64,000 nucleotides of DNA from Cupriavidus basilensis (GCF_000832305.1 NZ_CP010537.1:3162001-3226000), one strand, 5' to 3'. Shown: positions 45,618-54,319, counted from the first letter of the stretch. Translations and numbers: made by a program. The notes: generated by a model from the sequence alone, not told the origin.

Positions 45618-46316
45618 ATGAGCAACGAAGCCACCCAGGCATGGCCCGCGGGCTACCGGATCAACCCTTGCGCCGCCGGCCCCGCGCCAGACATCGTCGC
45701 GGCCTTCCGGGAGATGCCGGTGGCCGCCATTGGCGATGCCATGAGCCGCAACATCGGCACCATCGGCCTGCGCCCGTATCACAGCCGCCCCGACACCGTG
45801 CTGTGCGGGCCGGCCGTGACCGTGCGCGTGCGCCCGGGCGACAACCTGATGATTCACAAGGCGCTGATGATGGTCCGCCCCGGCGATGTGCTGGTGATCG
45901 ACGGCGGCGGCGACATCACGCAGGCACTGGTTGGCGGCCTGATGCGCACCACGTGCGTGGCCAGGCAGCTCGGCGGGCTGGTGATCGATGGCGCCGTGCG
46001 CGACGTGCTGGAGTGGGCCGAAGACGGCATGCCCATCTTCGCGCGCGGCCACACCCACCGTGGCCCGAGCAAGGACGGCCCCGGCGAGGTCAACGTGCCG
46101 GTGTCATGCGCCGGCATGGCCGTGATGCCAGGCGACCTGATCGTGGGCGACGCGGACGGCGTGATCGCGGTGCCGGCAGCCGAAGCCGCCGACCTCCTGC
46201 AGCGCACCCGCGCCCACCTGCGCAAGGAAGCAAAGATCCGCGCCGACAACGCCGCCGGCACCTCGGACCCCGAGCGCTTCGATGCCGCGCTGCGTGCCAA
46301 GGGACTGCCGGTCTGA
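45618..46316 (+). CDS. RraA-family protein (possible 4-hydroxy-4-methyl-2-oxoglutarate aldolase-like)
   Basis: 232 aa. The RraA fold is shown by MPVAAIGDAMSRNIGTIGLR, CGPAVTVRVRPGDNLMIHKA, GDVLVIDGGGDITQALVGGL and GGLVIDGAVRDVLEWAEDGM, with the Arg/Asp of DGAVRD and the GD pair at MPGDLIVGDADGVIAVPA. Many catabolic RraA homologues are class II pyruvate aldolases or oxaloacetate decarboxylases, not RNase E inhibitors. The hydroxyacid dehydrogenase upstream supports a metabolic role. Start after aggaacactgac. Confidence 0.88.
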   Translation: MSNEATQAWPAGYRINPCAAGPAPDIVAAFREMPVAAIGDAMSRNIGTIGLRPYHSRPDTVLCGPAVTVRVRPGDNLMIHKALMMVRPGDVLVIDGGGDITQALVGGLMRTTCVARQLGGLVIDGAVRDVLEWAEDGMPIFARGHTHRGPSKDGPGEVNVPVSCAGMAVMPGDLIVGDADGVIAVPAAEAADLLQRTRAHLRKEAKIRADNAAGTSDPERFDAALRAKGLPV

Positions 46317-46467
46317 ATCCGCCAGGGCAAGCCCGCATGGGCACCTGGAACCAGCGGGAGAATCAGAGCATCGATTCAGTGTAGCCGTGTGACCCGCCCC
46401 CAGGCGGGGAACACCCAAGCGCGATGCGAAGCGAGCCGTGAAGGTGTGCCAAGGCCGTATGGGGCGC

Positions 46468-46571
46468 CTCGGGATTTCACGAAAAGAGCGGAAAAGAGGG
46501 ACCCATGTCTGAGTATCGCCTTAAGGCGATGCGAGTTTGGGTCCCGGCCGCTCTTTTCGTGAAATCCCGAG
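46468..46571. repeat. Large nested palindrome with perfect 24-bp outer arms
   Basis: The outer arms, 46468-46491 (begins CTCGGGATTTCACGAAAAG) and 46548-46571, are exact complements. Inside are a second pairing GGGACCCA/TGGGTCCC and a central ATCGCCTTAAGGCGAT perfect 16-base palindrome. Less perfect pairing continues outside (ATGGGGCG on the left, CGCCCCAT on the right). Likely a dispersed intergenic element folding as a long cruciform or RNA hairpin. Confidence 0.85.
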
Positions 46572-46597
46572 GAGGTAGTCGCCCCATCCGGCGCGCC

Positions 46598-46635
46598 TTT
46601 TTTGCCTACTTTCTTGGCAAGACAAAAAAGTAGGT
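46598..46635. terminator. Hairpin with T/A-rich arms, probable bidirectional terminator
   Basis: Around 46598-46635 CCTTTTTTGCCTACTTT pairs with AAAAAAGTAGG across a short loop containing CTTGGCAAG. T-runs are present on both strands. It lies between convergent genes (the RraA-like gene and maleylacetate reductase), where a shared terminator is expected. The same general motif recurs in many beta-proteobacterial intergenic regions, from memory. Confidence 0.6.
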
Positions 46636-46659
46636 CGCCGCCCCGCAGGGGTGGTGAAA

Positions 46660-46718
46660 CTGCAGTTGAAGTCGCAGTTGCAGTTGCAGTTGCAGTTGCA
46701 GTTGCAGTTGAAGTTGCA
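46660..46718 (+). repeat. GCAGTT hexamer microsatellite
   Basis: Six perfect GCAGTT copies run from 46674 to 46709, with variant units on both sides (GAAGTC, GAAGTT). It lies 130-190 bases past the maleylacetate reductase stop, outside any gene. Confidence 0.9.
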
Positions 46719-46846
46719 ACCCAGTTACAACCAACAACCCTCTGCGCCGAACGCGGCATCGGCCACCAACGCATCGGCAAGCCGCCCATGGCTGTGCAAG
46801 CGGCCGACATTCCCGAGTTGCACAAGTACAAACTCGGCGCCGCCCT

Positions 46847-47926
46847 TCATGCCGCAGGCCGCGCCCCTTCAAACGCATCCTGCAGCAACTGCCGCACCGC
46901 CGCTCTCTCCAGCGGGCGCGGATTCGGGTACTGGTTCAGCAAGGCGAGCTCGCAAGCGCGATCCAGATCGCAGTCCCGCATGCCGATATCGCGCAGCGCA
47001 ACCGGTGCGCCATTGTCGCGGGCCAGATCGAACAGCGCTTGTGGCGCGCTCGCCGCGCCAAGCGCCGCTGCCACCGTGGCGATCGCCTGCGGCGCGGCGC
47101 TCGCGTTATAGGCCAGCGCATGCGGCAGCACGATGGTGTGCACCTCGGCGTGCGGCAGGTTGAAGCTGCCGCCCAGCGTATGGCATAGCTTGTGATGCAG
47201 CGACATTCCGACGCTGGCCAGCACGCTGCCGCACAGCCACGCGCCATACAGCGCATCGCTGCGCGCGGCCAGCATGTCCGGCGCGCTGCCGCTGGCGTGC
47301 GCCTGGCGGATGGCGGGAAGCGCACGGCCCAGCGCGGCGATGCCTTCGCGCGCCATGAGGCTGGTGACGGGGTTGGCGTCGCTCGCGTAGAGCCCTTCGG
47401 CGGCGTGCGCGATGGCGTTGATGCCGCTGGTCACGCTCAGCCGCAGCGGCAGGCCGAGTGTGAGCTCGGGGTCGTACACCACGGTGCGCGGCAGCACGCG
47501 CGCGTCGCGGCCGGTGCGCTTGATGCCGCCTTCGGTCAGGCCGAAGATCGGCGTCATCTCGGAACCCGAGTAGGTGGTTGGCACCGCCACGATCGGCAGG
47601 CCCGACTCCAGCGCGATGGCCTTGCCCAGCCCGATGGTGGAGCCGCCGCCGATCGCCACCGCGCCATCCGCGCCCAGGCGCGCGGCCTGCTCGCGGGCAG
47701 CGCGCGCGGATTCGATCGGCACGTGCATCACGGCACCGTCGAAGACCCCTGCGGCACGCTCGCCCAGCAGGTCCGCCACATGCTCGGCCTGGCCGCGCTG
47801 GCCTGGCGTGGACAGCACCAGGACGCGGCGCGCGCCCAGCGCGTCGATCTCGGCGCCGAGCCGGGCCAGCGCGCCCGCGCCAAACACCACGCGCTGCGGA
47901 TGACTTTGGTAGACGAAGGATTTCAT
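46847..47926 (-). CDS. Maleylacetate reductase (iron-type alcohol dehydrogenase family)
   Basis: 359 aa. Reduces maleylacetate to 3-oxoadipate with NAD(P)H, the step after hydroxyquinol or chlorocatechol ring cleavage. N-terminal SFVYQSHPQRVVFGAGALAR and IPIVAVPTTYSGSEMTPIFG-like sequence (GLPIVAVPTTYSGSEMTPIF) match the subfamily, with GGGSTIGLGKAIA for the nucleotide. His residues HKLCHTLGG and NLPHAEVHTIVLPHALAYN are in the metal/active-site region. It follows a TctC gene after 10 bases on the same strand, so the two are co-transcribed, controlled by the divergent LysR gene. A hydroxyquinol dioxygenase-like gene lies at 59829. Confidence 0.93.
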   Translation of the reverse strand: MKSFVYQSHPQRVVFGAGALARLGAEIDALGARRVLVLSTPGQRGQAEHVADLLGERAAGVFDGAVMHVPIESARAAREQAARLGADGAVAIGGGSTIGLGKAIALESGLPIVAVPTTYSGSEMTPIFGLTEGGIKRTGRDARVLPRTVVYDPELTLGLPLRLSVTSGINAIAHAAEGLYASDANPVTSLMAREGIAALGRALPAIRQAHASGSAPDMLAARSDALYGAWLCGSVLASVGMSLHHKLCHTLGGSFNLPHAEVHTIVLPHALAYNASAAPQAIATVAAALGAASAPQALFDLARDNGAPVALRDIGMRDCDLDRACELALLNQYPNPRPLERAAVRQLLQDAFEGARPAA

Positions 47927-47936
47927 GATGCGATGC

Positions 47937-48953
47937 TCAGTCGGCCACGATATTGCGGCTCTTGATCACGCGGGACCAGCGCTGCGACTCGCTCTTGACC
48001 AGCGCATTCATCTCCTGCCGCCCGCCCGCCACCACCTCGAAGCCCCCGTCGGCCAGGCGCTGCGCCACCTTGGGGTCGCGCAGGGTGGCGCTCATGTCCG
48101 CCGCCAGCCGGTTCAGGATGGCTTCCGGCGTCCTGGCCGGTGCGATCATGCCGACCCACGAATAGACTTCGAAGCCTTTGTAGGTCTCGGCAATCGCCGG
48201 CACCGCGGGCAGGTGCGCATCGCGCCTGGGCGAGGTCACCGCCAGCGCGCGCAGCTTGCCGCCCTGGATATGCGGCAGCACCAGCGGCAGGCTGGCGATC
48301 ATCGAATCGACGTGGCCGCCAAGCAGGTCCGAGATGGCCGGGCCGCCGCCCTTGTAAGGGGTGTGGATGCCGCTGGTGCCCGCGGTCTCGTGGAACAGCT
48401 CGGCCGCCAGCTGGTTGGAGCTGCCGGCGCCCACCGATGCATAGGAAACGGTAGCCGGCTTCTTCGCGGCGGCCACGTAATCCTGCAGCGTCTGGAACCG
48501 GGAACTGGCCGGCACGACCAGCACCATGGGCGAGCGCACCATGTATGACACGCCGGTCAGGTCACGCTCCGGCGCGTACGGCAGCTTGGGGTACATCGAC
48601 GACTCGGTGGCGAAGGAGTCGAAGATCATCCCCACCGTGTAGCCGTCCGGCGCGCTGCGCACGATGGCACCGGTGCCGATGGTGCCGCCCGCGCCGGCGC
48701 GGTTCTCGATGACCACCGTCTGGCCAAGGCGGGCGCGGAAGTCCTCCTGGACCATGCGGCCTACCTTGTCGACCGTGCCGCCGGCCGCAAACGGGATGAT
48801 CAGCGTGACCGGCTTGGCCGGGTAGGCTTGCGCGTTGGCGCCGCCGACAAGGCCGAGCGCCAGCGCGGCGGTGGCCGCCAGGCGCCGCAGCAGCGCCTGG
48901 CCACGTGCGGCGTGGGGGTGATCGGAACGGCTTGTCTCAAATCTTGTTGTCAT
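47937..48953 (-). CDS. TctC/Bug-family periplasmic solute-binding protein
   Basis: 338 aa. Signal peptide around LRRLAATAALALGLVGGANA. The mature start YPAKPVTLIIPFAAGGTVDK is the Bug-family ligand loop. Also GTIGTGAIVRSAPDGYTVGM, FHETAGTSGIHTPYKGGGPA and LAVTSPRRDAHLPAVPAIAE. Binds a carboxylate for a tripartite tricarboxylate transporter or signalling. No TctA/TctB genes are adjacent, as is common for the many orphan Bug proteins of this group. Start at 48953 after aggaagacaaa. Operon with maleylacetate reductase suggests an aromatic acid ligand. Confidence 0.93.
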   Translation of the reverse strand: MTTRFETSRSDHPHAARGQALLRRLAATAALALGLVGGANAQAYPAKPVTLIIPFAAGGTVDKVGRMVQEDFRARLGQTVVIENRAGAGGTIGTGAIVRSAPDGYTVGMIFDSFATESSMYPKLPYAPERDLTGVSYMVRSPMVLVVPASSRFQTLQDYVAAAKKPATVSYASVGAGSSNQLAAELFHETAGTSGIHTPYKGGGPAISDLLGGHVDSMIASLPLVLPHIQGGKLRALAVTSPRRDAHLPAVPAIAETYKGFEVYSWVGMIAPARTPEAILNRLAADMSATLRDPKVAQRLADGGFEVVAGGRQEMNALVKSESQRWSRVIKSRNIVAD

Positions 48954-49136
48954 TTTGTCTTCCTGTTGCGGTGACCGCGCCACGCCATCGTGTGCGCCGA
49001 GGCAGGTGCACGATGGCGTTCTTTTGCCAAAATTGCGAAGATAGCCCAAGCGAAAGGCATGGATTCGATGCTAACCTGTCGCATCGGCTGGGGCAATCTG
49101 GTCTGACTGCGAAACGCCTTTGCACAGGACGCACAA

Positions 49137-50069
49137 ATGGAATCGGCAAAATTTGCGGAAAATCTTTCGATCTTTGTCGAGGTGGCGCAGGCGCGCAGCT
49201 TCTCCGCCGTGGCCCGCCGCAAGGGCATGGTGGCCTCATCGGTGGCCCGCCAGATCGACTCCCTGGAGAACGAGCTGCAGGTGGCGCTGTTTACCCGTTC
49301 CACCCGCGCGCTGGTCCGCACCGACGCCGGCAACCTGCTGTTCGAGCGCGCGGTCAAGATCCTGCACGACATGACCGACGCGCGCAGCGAGGTCACCTCG
49401 CTGGAGCAGGGCGTGAGCGGCCTGCTGCGCGTAAGCTGCCTGCCCGCCTTTGGCCGGCGCCACGTGGTGCCGCACCTGGCCGCCCTCTATGACAAGTACC
49501 CGCGCCTGGCCATCGAGCTGGACCTGACCGAGCGCATCGTCGACCCCGTGGTGGAGCGCATCGACCTGGTGATCCGCGTGGGCCAGCAGGCGGACAGCAG
49601 CCTGATCGCCCAGCGCGTGGCCAGCCAGCGCTACGTGATCTGCGCCTCCGCGGCTTACCTGGCGCGCCATGGCAAGCCGCGGCACGCCAGCGAGCTGGGC
49701 AGCCACCGGCTGATCGACCGCCGCCACAGCACCAGCATGCGCGGCTGGCGCGAGTTGCTGGACAGCGACGTCGCGCAGCAGGCCATGTTCGCCTTCGAGT
49801 GCGACGACTGCGATGCGCGGCGGCTATCGGTGCTGCAAGGGCTGGGCATTGCCCTGATGCCGGACTGGTCGATCGGCGGTGATATCGGCGATGGCCGCCT
49901 GATCGAACTGGAGATGGATGGGCTGGCCCCGCAACCGGAATCCGGCATCTACCTGCTGCGCGCACTGCCGCGCGCCAGCGCCAAGGTGCGGGCGTTTTGC
50001 GAGCACCTGAGCGCCAGCATCGGCAGCCCGCCACGCTGGCAGGTGGCCATGGCGCCAGTGGGCGAATAA
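49137..50069 (+). CDS. LysR-family transcriptional regulator
   Basis: 310 aa. HTH: ENLSIFVEVAQARSFSAVAR, then VASSVARQIDSLENELQVAL and FTRSTRALVRTDAGNLLFER. The effector domain starts about GLLRVSCLPAFGRRHVVPHL, with ERIDLVIRVGQQADSSLIAQ. Divergent from the TctC/maleylacetate reductase pair with 183 bases between starts, the standard arrangement for regulator and target. Its start has a weak ribosome site (acaggacgcacaa). Confidence 0.92.
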   Translation: MESAKFAENLSIFVEVAQARSFSAVARRKGMVASSVARQIDSLENELQVALFTRSTRALVRTDAGNLLFERAVKILHDMTDARSEVTSLEQGVSGLLRVSCLPAFGRRHVVPHLAALYDKYPRLAIELDLTERIVDPVVERIDLVIRVGQQADSSLIAQRVASQRYVICASAAYLARHGKPRHASELGSHRLIDRRHSTSMRGWRELLDSDVAQQAMFAFECDDCDARRLSVLQGLGIALMPDWSIGGDIGDGRLIELEMDGLAPQPESGIYLLRALPRASAKVRAFCEHLSASIGSPPRWQVAMAPVGE

Positions 50070-50133
50070 CGCCGGGCTGGATTACACGGGATCGCGCAGG
50101 ATCGCGCAGGCGACCCTGGCCGCACTGGCCGCG

Positions 50134-50907
50134 CTATTCGCCTGGCAGCAGCCCCAGGGCAATCGCCGTGCGCACGGCCTGCAAGCGGTTTCCCACATCC
50201 AGCTTGCGCATCACGTTGCGCATGTGGTGGGAAATGCCATGCTCGGAGATGCCGAGGATCTGCCCGGCCTCCCACGAAGTCTTGCCCAGCGCCACCCAGC
50301 GCAGCACCTCCAGCTCCCGCGCCGTCAGCGACACCGCTGGCTCGGCGCGTTCGCGCGCGATCGTGCAGAAGCGATCAAGCACGGCTTGCGTGATGGCCGG
50401 CCCGAACAGGCGCGCGCGGCAGACGGCGGCCTCGTCGTCGCCCGCGCTGCCATCGAGCGACAGCAGCGCCAGCGTGCCCATCTCGTGGCTTGGCATGCTG
50501 GCGGAAAAGGCAATGGCCGCGGTCAGCCGGCGGTCCAGTTCGGCCCGTGCCCGCGCCGCGTCATCGGGAGCCCGTACCAGGGGTTCGGCGTTGCTGCACA
50601 CCACCGGCCCCAGCGAATCGCGCGCCTTGACCACCAGCGCCGCCAGGGCCTCGCCGTGGGCTTCCAGCGGCAGGCTCGCGCCGCCGGGCAGGCTGGTCAG
50701 CGAACCGGCATGGGCCGCACCCGAGCCCGGCAGCCCCTTGTAGCGCAGATAGAAATGATTGAACCCGAGCAGCCTGGCGGCGGTGCAGACGGCGCCCGCC
50801 AGCCCCTCGATATCCTGGGCACGGTCGATGTCGCCAAGCAGCACGGCCAGGGCGGAGGGCGCATCGGCGGGAATCGCGGCGCCAAGCGAAATATCGGGAG
50901 AACGCAT
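50134..50907 (-). CDS. LuxR-family regulator with autoinducer-binding-like N-terminal domain
   Basis: 257 aa. The C-terminal HTH is clear: SLTARELEVLRWVALGKTSW, then EAGQILGISEHGISHHMRNV and MRKLDVGNRLQAVRTAIALG. The N-terminal 160 residues (DIEGLAGAVCTAARLLGFNH, FYLRYKGL) resemble the fold of quorum-sensing receptors, but the typical W-x3-Y-x-D ligand motif is not obvious. No LuxI synthase is present. It lies 49 bases after the histidine kinase gene on the same strand, so it may be the third member of the two-component unit. The ATG at 50907 has a weak ribosome site. Confidence 0.85.
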   Translation of the reverse strand: MRSPDISLGAAIPADAPSALAVLLGDIDRAQDIEGLAGAVCTAARLLGFNHFYLRYKGLPGSGAAHAGSLTSLPGGASLPLEAHGEALAALVVKARDSLGPVVCSNAEPLVRAPDDAARARAELDRRLTAAIAFSASMPSHEMGTLALLSLDGSAGDDEAAVCRARLFGPAITQAVLDRFCTIARERAEPAVSLTARELEVLRWVALGKTSWEAGQILGISEHGISHHMRNVMRKLDVGNRLQAVRTAIALGLLPGE

Positions 50908-50956
50908 GTGTGAAAACCGCCGCTCTTGCTGCGGGATGGCATCTGTCAGACGCCAA

Positions 50957-52156
50957 TCATAAGCGTGTTTCCCGCACGGGCAGCGTAAAGCGGAATGTGG
51001 CGCCCGCCCCCGGCTGCTCATCGACCCAGATGCGCCCGCCGTGCGACTCCACCACCGAGCGGCAGATCGACAAGCCCATGCCCAGGCCCTCTGGCCGGGT
51101 GGTAAAGAATGCGTCGAACAGGTTCGGGATGTTCTCCGGCGCGATGCCCGGGCCCGTGTCCTGCACCGTGCAGAGCACCCGCGGCGGCACGGCGCCGAGC
51201 CGTTCGCACCGCACCAGGATCGAACGCTGGCCGGCTTGCGCCGCCGCGCAGGCCTGCATGGCATTGAGCAGGAGGTTGATCAGCACCTGCTGCAGCTGGA
51301 TGCGATCGCCCAGCACCGCCGGCAAGCCAGGCATCACGTGGGCGGACACCGCCACGCCCTGGTTGCCCATTTCAGGCATCAGCAGCGCCAGGGATTCAGC
51401 CAGGGCGGCACCCAGGTCCACGGGCGCGCGCTGCGGTACGCCCTTGGCCGCCAGCGCGCGCGTGCGGCCGATGACGGCGCTGGCGCGCTGGCCCTCGCTG
51501 ATCATGCGCTGCACCGCGCTGCGCGCCTCCTCCAGGTTGGGTTGCGCCCGGTCCAGCCAGCGCAGGCAGGCTTGCCCATATGTGATGATGCCGGCCAGCG
51601 GCTGGCTGACTTCGTGCGCGATGGATGCCGTCAGTTCGCCCAGCACGGCGATGCGCGACACATGCGCCAGTTCCTCCTGCGCCACGCGCAGCACTTCCTC
51701 GGCGCGGCGGCGCTCCGTGATATCAACCACCGTGCCGACAAAGCCCAGGCTGTCCTCGCTGCCCCGGCGCGGCTGTCCCACGCAGATCAGGTGCTTCTCT
51801 TCGCCGTTGTGGCACAGAATGCGGAACGCCTGCTGGAACGGCGTGCCCTCCTTGCGCGCGCGGGCCATGCCGGCGAGCACGCGGGCACGCTCGCCGGCAT
51901 GGATCATCGCCACCAAGGTGTGCATGCGCGGTGCGCCAGCCGCGGGGTCCAGCCCGAAGAGCCGGTACATCTCCGCCGACCAGCGCATCTCGCGCCGCGC
52001 CGGCCACCATTGCCAACTGCCGGTCTTGCTGATGCGCTGGCCCTCGGCCAGGGAGGCCTCGCTTTCATGCAGGCCGCGCCGCCTCGCACGGGCGTTGCCC
52101 AAGCTGCCTTTGCGCAACGAATGACGTGGGCAATAGGGTCTGCGCATGGTGATCAC
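50957..52156 (-). CDS. PAS-domain sensor histidine kinase (FixL/TodS-like)
   Basis: 399 aa, no TM helices, so cytosolic. PAS domain about residues 40-150 (GSWQWWPARREMRWSAEMYR, GFVGTVVDITERRRAEEVLR). HisKA has the phospho-acceptor His in LGELTASIAHEVSQPLAGII. HATPase: GDRIQLQQVLINLLLNAMQA (N box), VQDTGPGIAPENIPNLFDAF and GLGMGLSICRSVVESHGGRI. The GTG at 52156 overlaps the stop of the response regulator (GTGA); ATG 52147 is the alternative. With the FixJ-type partner upstream it forms a complete two-component pair, signal unknown. Confidence 0.92.
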   Translation of the reverse strand: MITMRRPYCPRHSLRKGSLGNARARRRGLHESEASLAEGQRISKTGSWQWWPARREMRWSAEMYRLFGLDPAAGAPRMHTLVAMIHAGERARVLAGMARARKEGTPFQQAFRILCHNGEEKHLICVGQPRRGSEDSLGFVGTVVDITERRRAEEVLRVAQEELAHVSRIAVLGELTASIAHEVSQPLAGIITYGQACLRWLDRAQPNLEEARSAVQRMISEGQRASAVIGRTRALAAKGVPQRAPVDLGAALAESLALLMPEMGNQGVAVSAHVMPGLPAVLGDRIQLQQVLINLLLNAMQACAAAQAGQRSILVRCERLGAVPPRVLCTVQDTGPGIAPENIPNLFDAFFTTRPEGLGMGLSICRSVVESHGGRIWVDEQPGAGATFRFTLPVRETRL

Positions 52157-52824
52157 GCCTGCGCCGCCACGTTGGTCAGGCCAAGCACGTGCGCCATCAC
52201 CACCAGGTCGGCAAAGGTGCGCGCGCCCATCTTCTTCATGGCCTGCGCGCGGTGGATCTTGACCGTGACCGTGCTCAGGCCCACGTCGTCGGCAATCTGC
52301 TTGTTCATCAGGCCCGCCGCCGCCAGCGCCATGACTTCACGCTCGCGCGATGTCAGCGTCTCGAACGCGGCCTTCAGCTCGCGCCCGCGCTGTTCGCAAG
52401 CGCGCCGCTGCACATCCCTGCCGATGGCTTCCGTCACCGCATCGAGCAGGTCCTGGTCGCGGAACGGCTTGGTCAGGAAATGCGTTGCACCGGCCCGCAT
52501 CGCCATGACCGACATGGCAACGTCCGCGTGGCCGGAGATGAACACCACCGGCACCGGGCAGCCCACCGCGGCCAGCATGGCCTGCAACTCCAGCCCGCTG
52601 GCACCCCTGAGGCGCACATCCAGCACCAGGCAGCACGGCACATCGGGGATCGGAAAGCACAGGAACTCGGCCGCGCAGGCAAAGGTCCTGACCTGGATGT
52701 CCATCGAGCGGAACAGGCTGGCAATGCCATCGCGCAAGGCCGCGTCATCGTCAACGACCAGCACCACGCCGTCATCGACGAGCCAGGCGCCGCCGGGACC
52801 GGGATAGCCGTCGGATATCGCCAT
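52153..52824 (-). CDS. FixJ/NarL-type response regulator
   Basis: 223 aa. Receiver domain: VVLVVDDDAALRDGIASLFR (acidic pocket), LVLDVRLRGASGLELQAML (phospho-acceptor Asp in LDVRL), FISGHADVAMSVMAMRAGAT and FLTKPF (conserved Lys). LuxR-type HTH: LTSREREVMALAAAGLMNKQ, then IADDVGLSTVTVKIHRAQAM. The start at 52824 (MAISDGYPG) follows aggatgcggc; longer in-frame starts reach 52941 but look non-coding. First gene of a leftward unit with the histidine kinase and LuxR gene. A LacI-type palindrome lies 255 bases upstream. Confidence 0.92.
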   Translation of the reverse strand: MAISDGYPGPGGAWLVDDGVVLVVDDDAALRDGIASLFRSMDIQVRTFACAAEFLCFPIPDVPCCLVLDVRLRGASGLELQAMLAAVGCPVPVVFISGHADVAMSVMAMRAGATHFLTKPFRDQDLLDAVTEAIGRDVQRRACEQRGRELKAAFETLTSREREVMALAAAGLMNKQIADDVGLSTVTVKIHRAQAMKKMGARTFADLVVMAHVLGLTNVAAQA

Positions 52825-53290
52825 GCCGCATCCTATGCCCTGCACCTGGAGAAAGGGCATGCGACGATCATTTGAATCCTCTATTCTCAAACTCCGGAAA
52901 AAAACGGCAACGCGAGATGCGCCAGCCTGCCTGGCGGGCATCGCGATTCTTCCCTATCCGCATGAGGCCGGCCATTGTCCAGGGGTGTGCACAGTTCATC
53001 CCCGGGTGTAGCCGGGGCGTGAGCCCATGCAAGGGACACCTCGCCGGCCTCAAGATTGCGGCCATCTCGCATCAATTTTGCAATCGTTTGCATTGTGGAT
53101 GAAAGCGCCGAAAGATCAAGCCCGAAAACGCGGCAGGACCGGATCCGCACAATTCGAAAATGGCCTGCAGCCCTTACCGCGCATGGCTTTGAAGCCGATG
53201 GCCCGCGCCCACTACAAGGATGTGTAGTTGACCACCGTTGCGATTCCCGGAAGATGCGGATTGCTCGCCTGCGCGAGCCGCCTATTGCGC
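52825..53290. other. 466-bp intergenic region with a LacI-type operator
   Basis: No credible gene on either strand. It contains the palindrome at 53079-53092 (listed separately) and must carry the promoter for the response regulator unit. GC-rich hairpin-forming sequence lies at 53002-53030 (CCCCGGGTGTAGCCGGGG). Confidence 0.55.
53079..53092. promoter_or_regulatory. LacI-family operator-like palindrome (third site)
   Basis: TGCAATCGTTTGCA differs at one base from the perfect sites at 56692 and 60782. It lies 199 bases past the lacI-type gene stop and 255 bases upstream of the response regulator start. Confidence 0.55.
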
Positions 53291-54319
53291 CTATTGCGCC
53301 GGCGGCGCCGTCGAGCCGCGTACGATCAGCTCGGGGCGGAGCACCACGCTGGCGGCCTCGGCCTTCGCGTTCTCGATGCGCGCCAGCAGCAGCGTCGCCG
53401 CCTGCACGCCCATCTCGTGGACGGCAATCCGGATGGTGGTGAGCGCAGGCGTGAGCGCATCGACAAAGGGCATATCGTTGTGGCCGATCACCGAGACGCG
53501 CGCGGGGCATGCAATCCCGGCCTCGCGCAGGTAGTCATAGCATCCCAGCGCCACCAGGTCGTTGCCCGCGGCGATCGCGGTCAGCGCGGGAAACCGCGCC
53601 AGCAGCGTGCGGCAGGCTTCGCGCCCCGCTTCGCGGCCGTAGCTTGCCGCCTCCACGATCATCCATTCGTCTTTGCGCAGCTTGTGCCGCCGCACCGCAT
53701 CGATAAAACCCTGCTTGCGCTGGTGGCCGGTGGACAGCGAGTCCGGCCCGGCGATATGGCCAATGCGGCGATGCCCGAGCGCCACCAGATGATCGACGGC
53801 GAGCCGCATCCCGAGCAGGTTGTCGCTGACCACACAGGGCACCCGGCCGATATCCTCCCCGCGGTTGACCATCACCACGGGGATGTTCTGCTTGACGCAG
53901 TAATCCAGCACGGCATCCTCGCGCTCAGCGGTCGCCAGGATCAGGCCGTCGACCTGGCGGCCCATCATCTGGTCGATGACAAAGCGCTGGCGCGTCTTGT
54001 CGGCGCCCACATTGACCACGATGGGCACATAGCCGCGCGAGGCCAGCACGCCCTCGAGCCCGGCCAGGATCGGCGGGAACACGGGGTTGGAGATATCCGG
54101 CAGCACCACGCCGATGAGCCCGGAGCGTTTGGTGCGCAGCCCGGCGGCGATGCGGTTGGGGCGGAAACCGAGCTCGTCGGCCATGCGCAGGATGCGCTCG
54201 GCCACCTCATCGGCGACCAGGTGCCGCGTGGCGGCATTCATCACCCGGGAAACGGTGGAGTAATGGACATCCGCCTTCGCCGCCAGGTCCTTCAGGGTAA
54301 TGCGCTTGCGCTGGTCCAT
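53291..54319 (-). CDS. LacI-family transcriptional regulator
   Basis: 342 aa. HTH and hinge: ITLKDLAAKADVHYSTVSRV, MNAATRHLVADEVAERILRM and ADELGFRPNRIAAGLRTKRS. Periplasmic-binding-protein-like sensor: GLIGVVLPDISNPVFPPILA, RQVDGLILATAEREDAVLDY, RIGHIAGPDSLSTGHQRKQG and VSVIGHNDMPFVDALTPALT. It should repress the adjoining catabolic genes until an inducer binds. Near-identical CG-centred palindromes, typical of this family, lie before the porin and the dioxygenase. It is last in the leftward porin-tctC-lacI run. No clear ribosome site is seen before ATG 54319. Confidence 0.93.
   Translation of the reverse strand: MDQRKRITLKDLAAKADVHYSTVSRVMNAATRHLVADEVAERILRMADELGFRPNRIAAGLRTKRSGLIGVVLPDISNPVFPPILAGLEGVLASRGYVPIVVNVGADKTRQRFVIDQMMGRQVDGLILATAEREDAVLDYCVKQNIPVVMVNRGEDIGRVPCVVSDNLLGMRLAVDHLVALGHRRIGHIAGPDSLSTGHQRKQGFIDAVRRHKLRKDEWMIVEAASYGREAGREACRTLLARFPALTAIAAGNDLVALGCYDYLREAGIACPARVSVIGHNDMPFVDALTPALTTIRIAVHEMGVQAATLLLARIENAKAEAASVVLRPELIVRGSTAPPAQ

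Larger units (their letters stand above)
46317..46846. other. 530-bp intergenic region made of repeats
   Basis: Between two convergent genes and without a credible gene. It holds a large nested palindrome (46461-46585), a second hairpin with GCCTACTTT/AAAAAAGTAGG arms (46598-46635) and a GCAGTT hexamer tract (46660-46718). The dense repeat content fits a convergent termination zone that has gathered dispersed elements. Confidence 0.65.

Noticed and set aside
46674..46709. GCAGTT repeats considered as a CRISPR or origin iteron array
   Set aside because: Six-base unit with no spacers, no DnaA boxes and no replication gene nearby.
50134..50907. LuxR gene as half of a quorum-sensing LuxI/LuxR system
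   Set aside because: No LuxI-type synthase in the window and no clear ligand-binding signature in the N-terminal domain.
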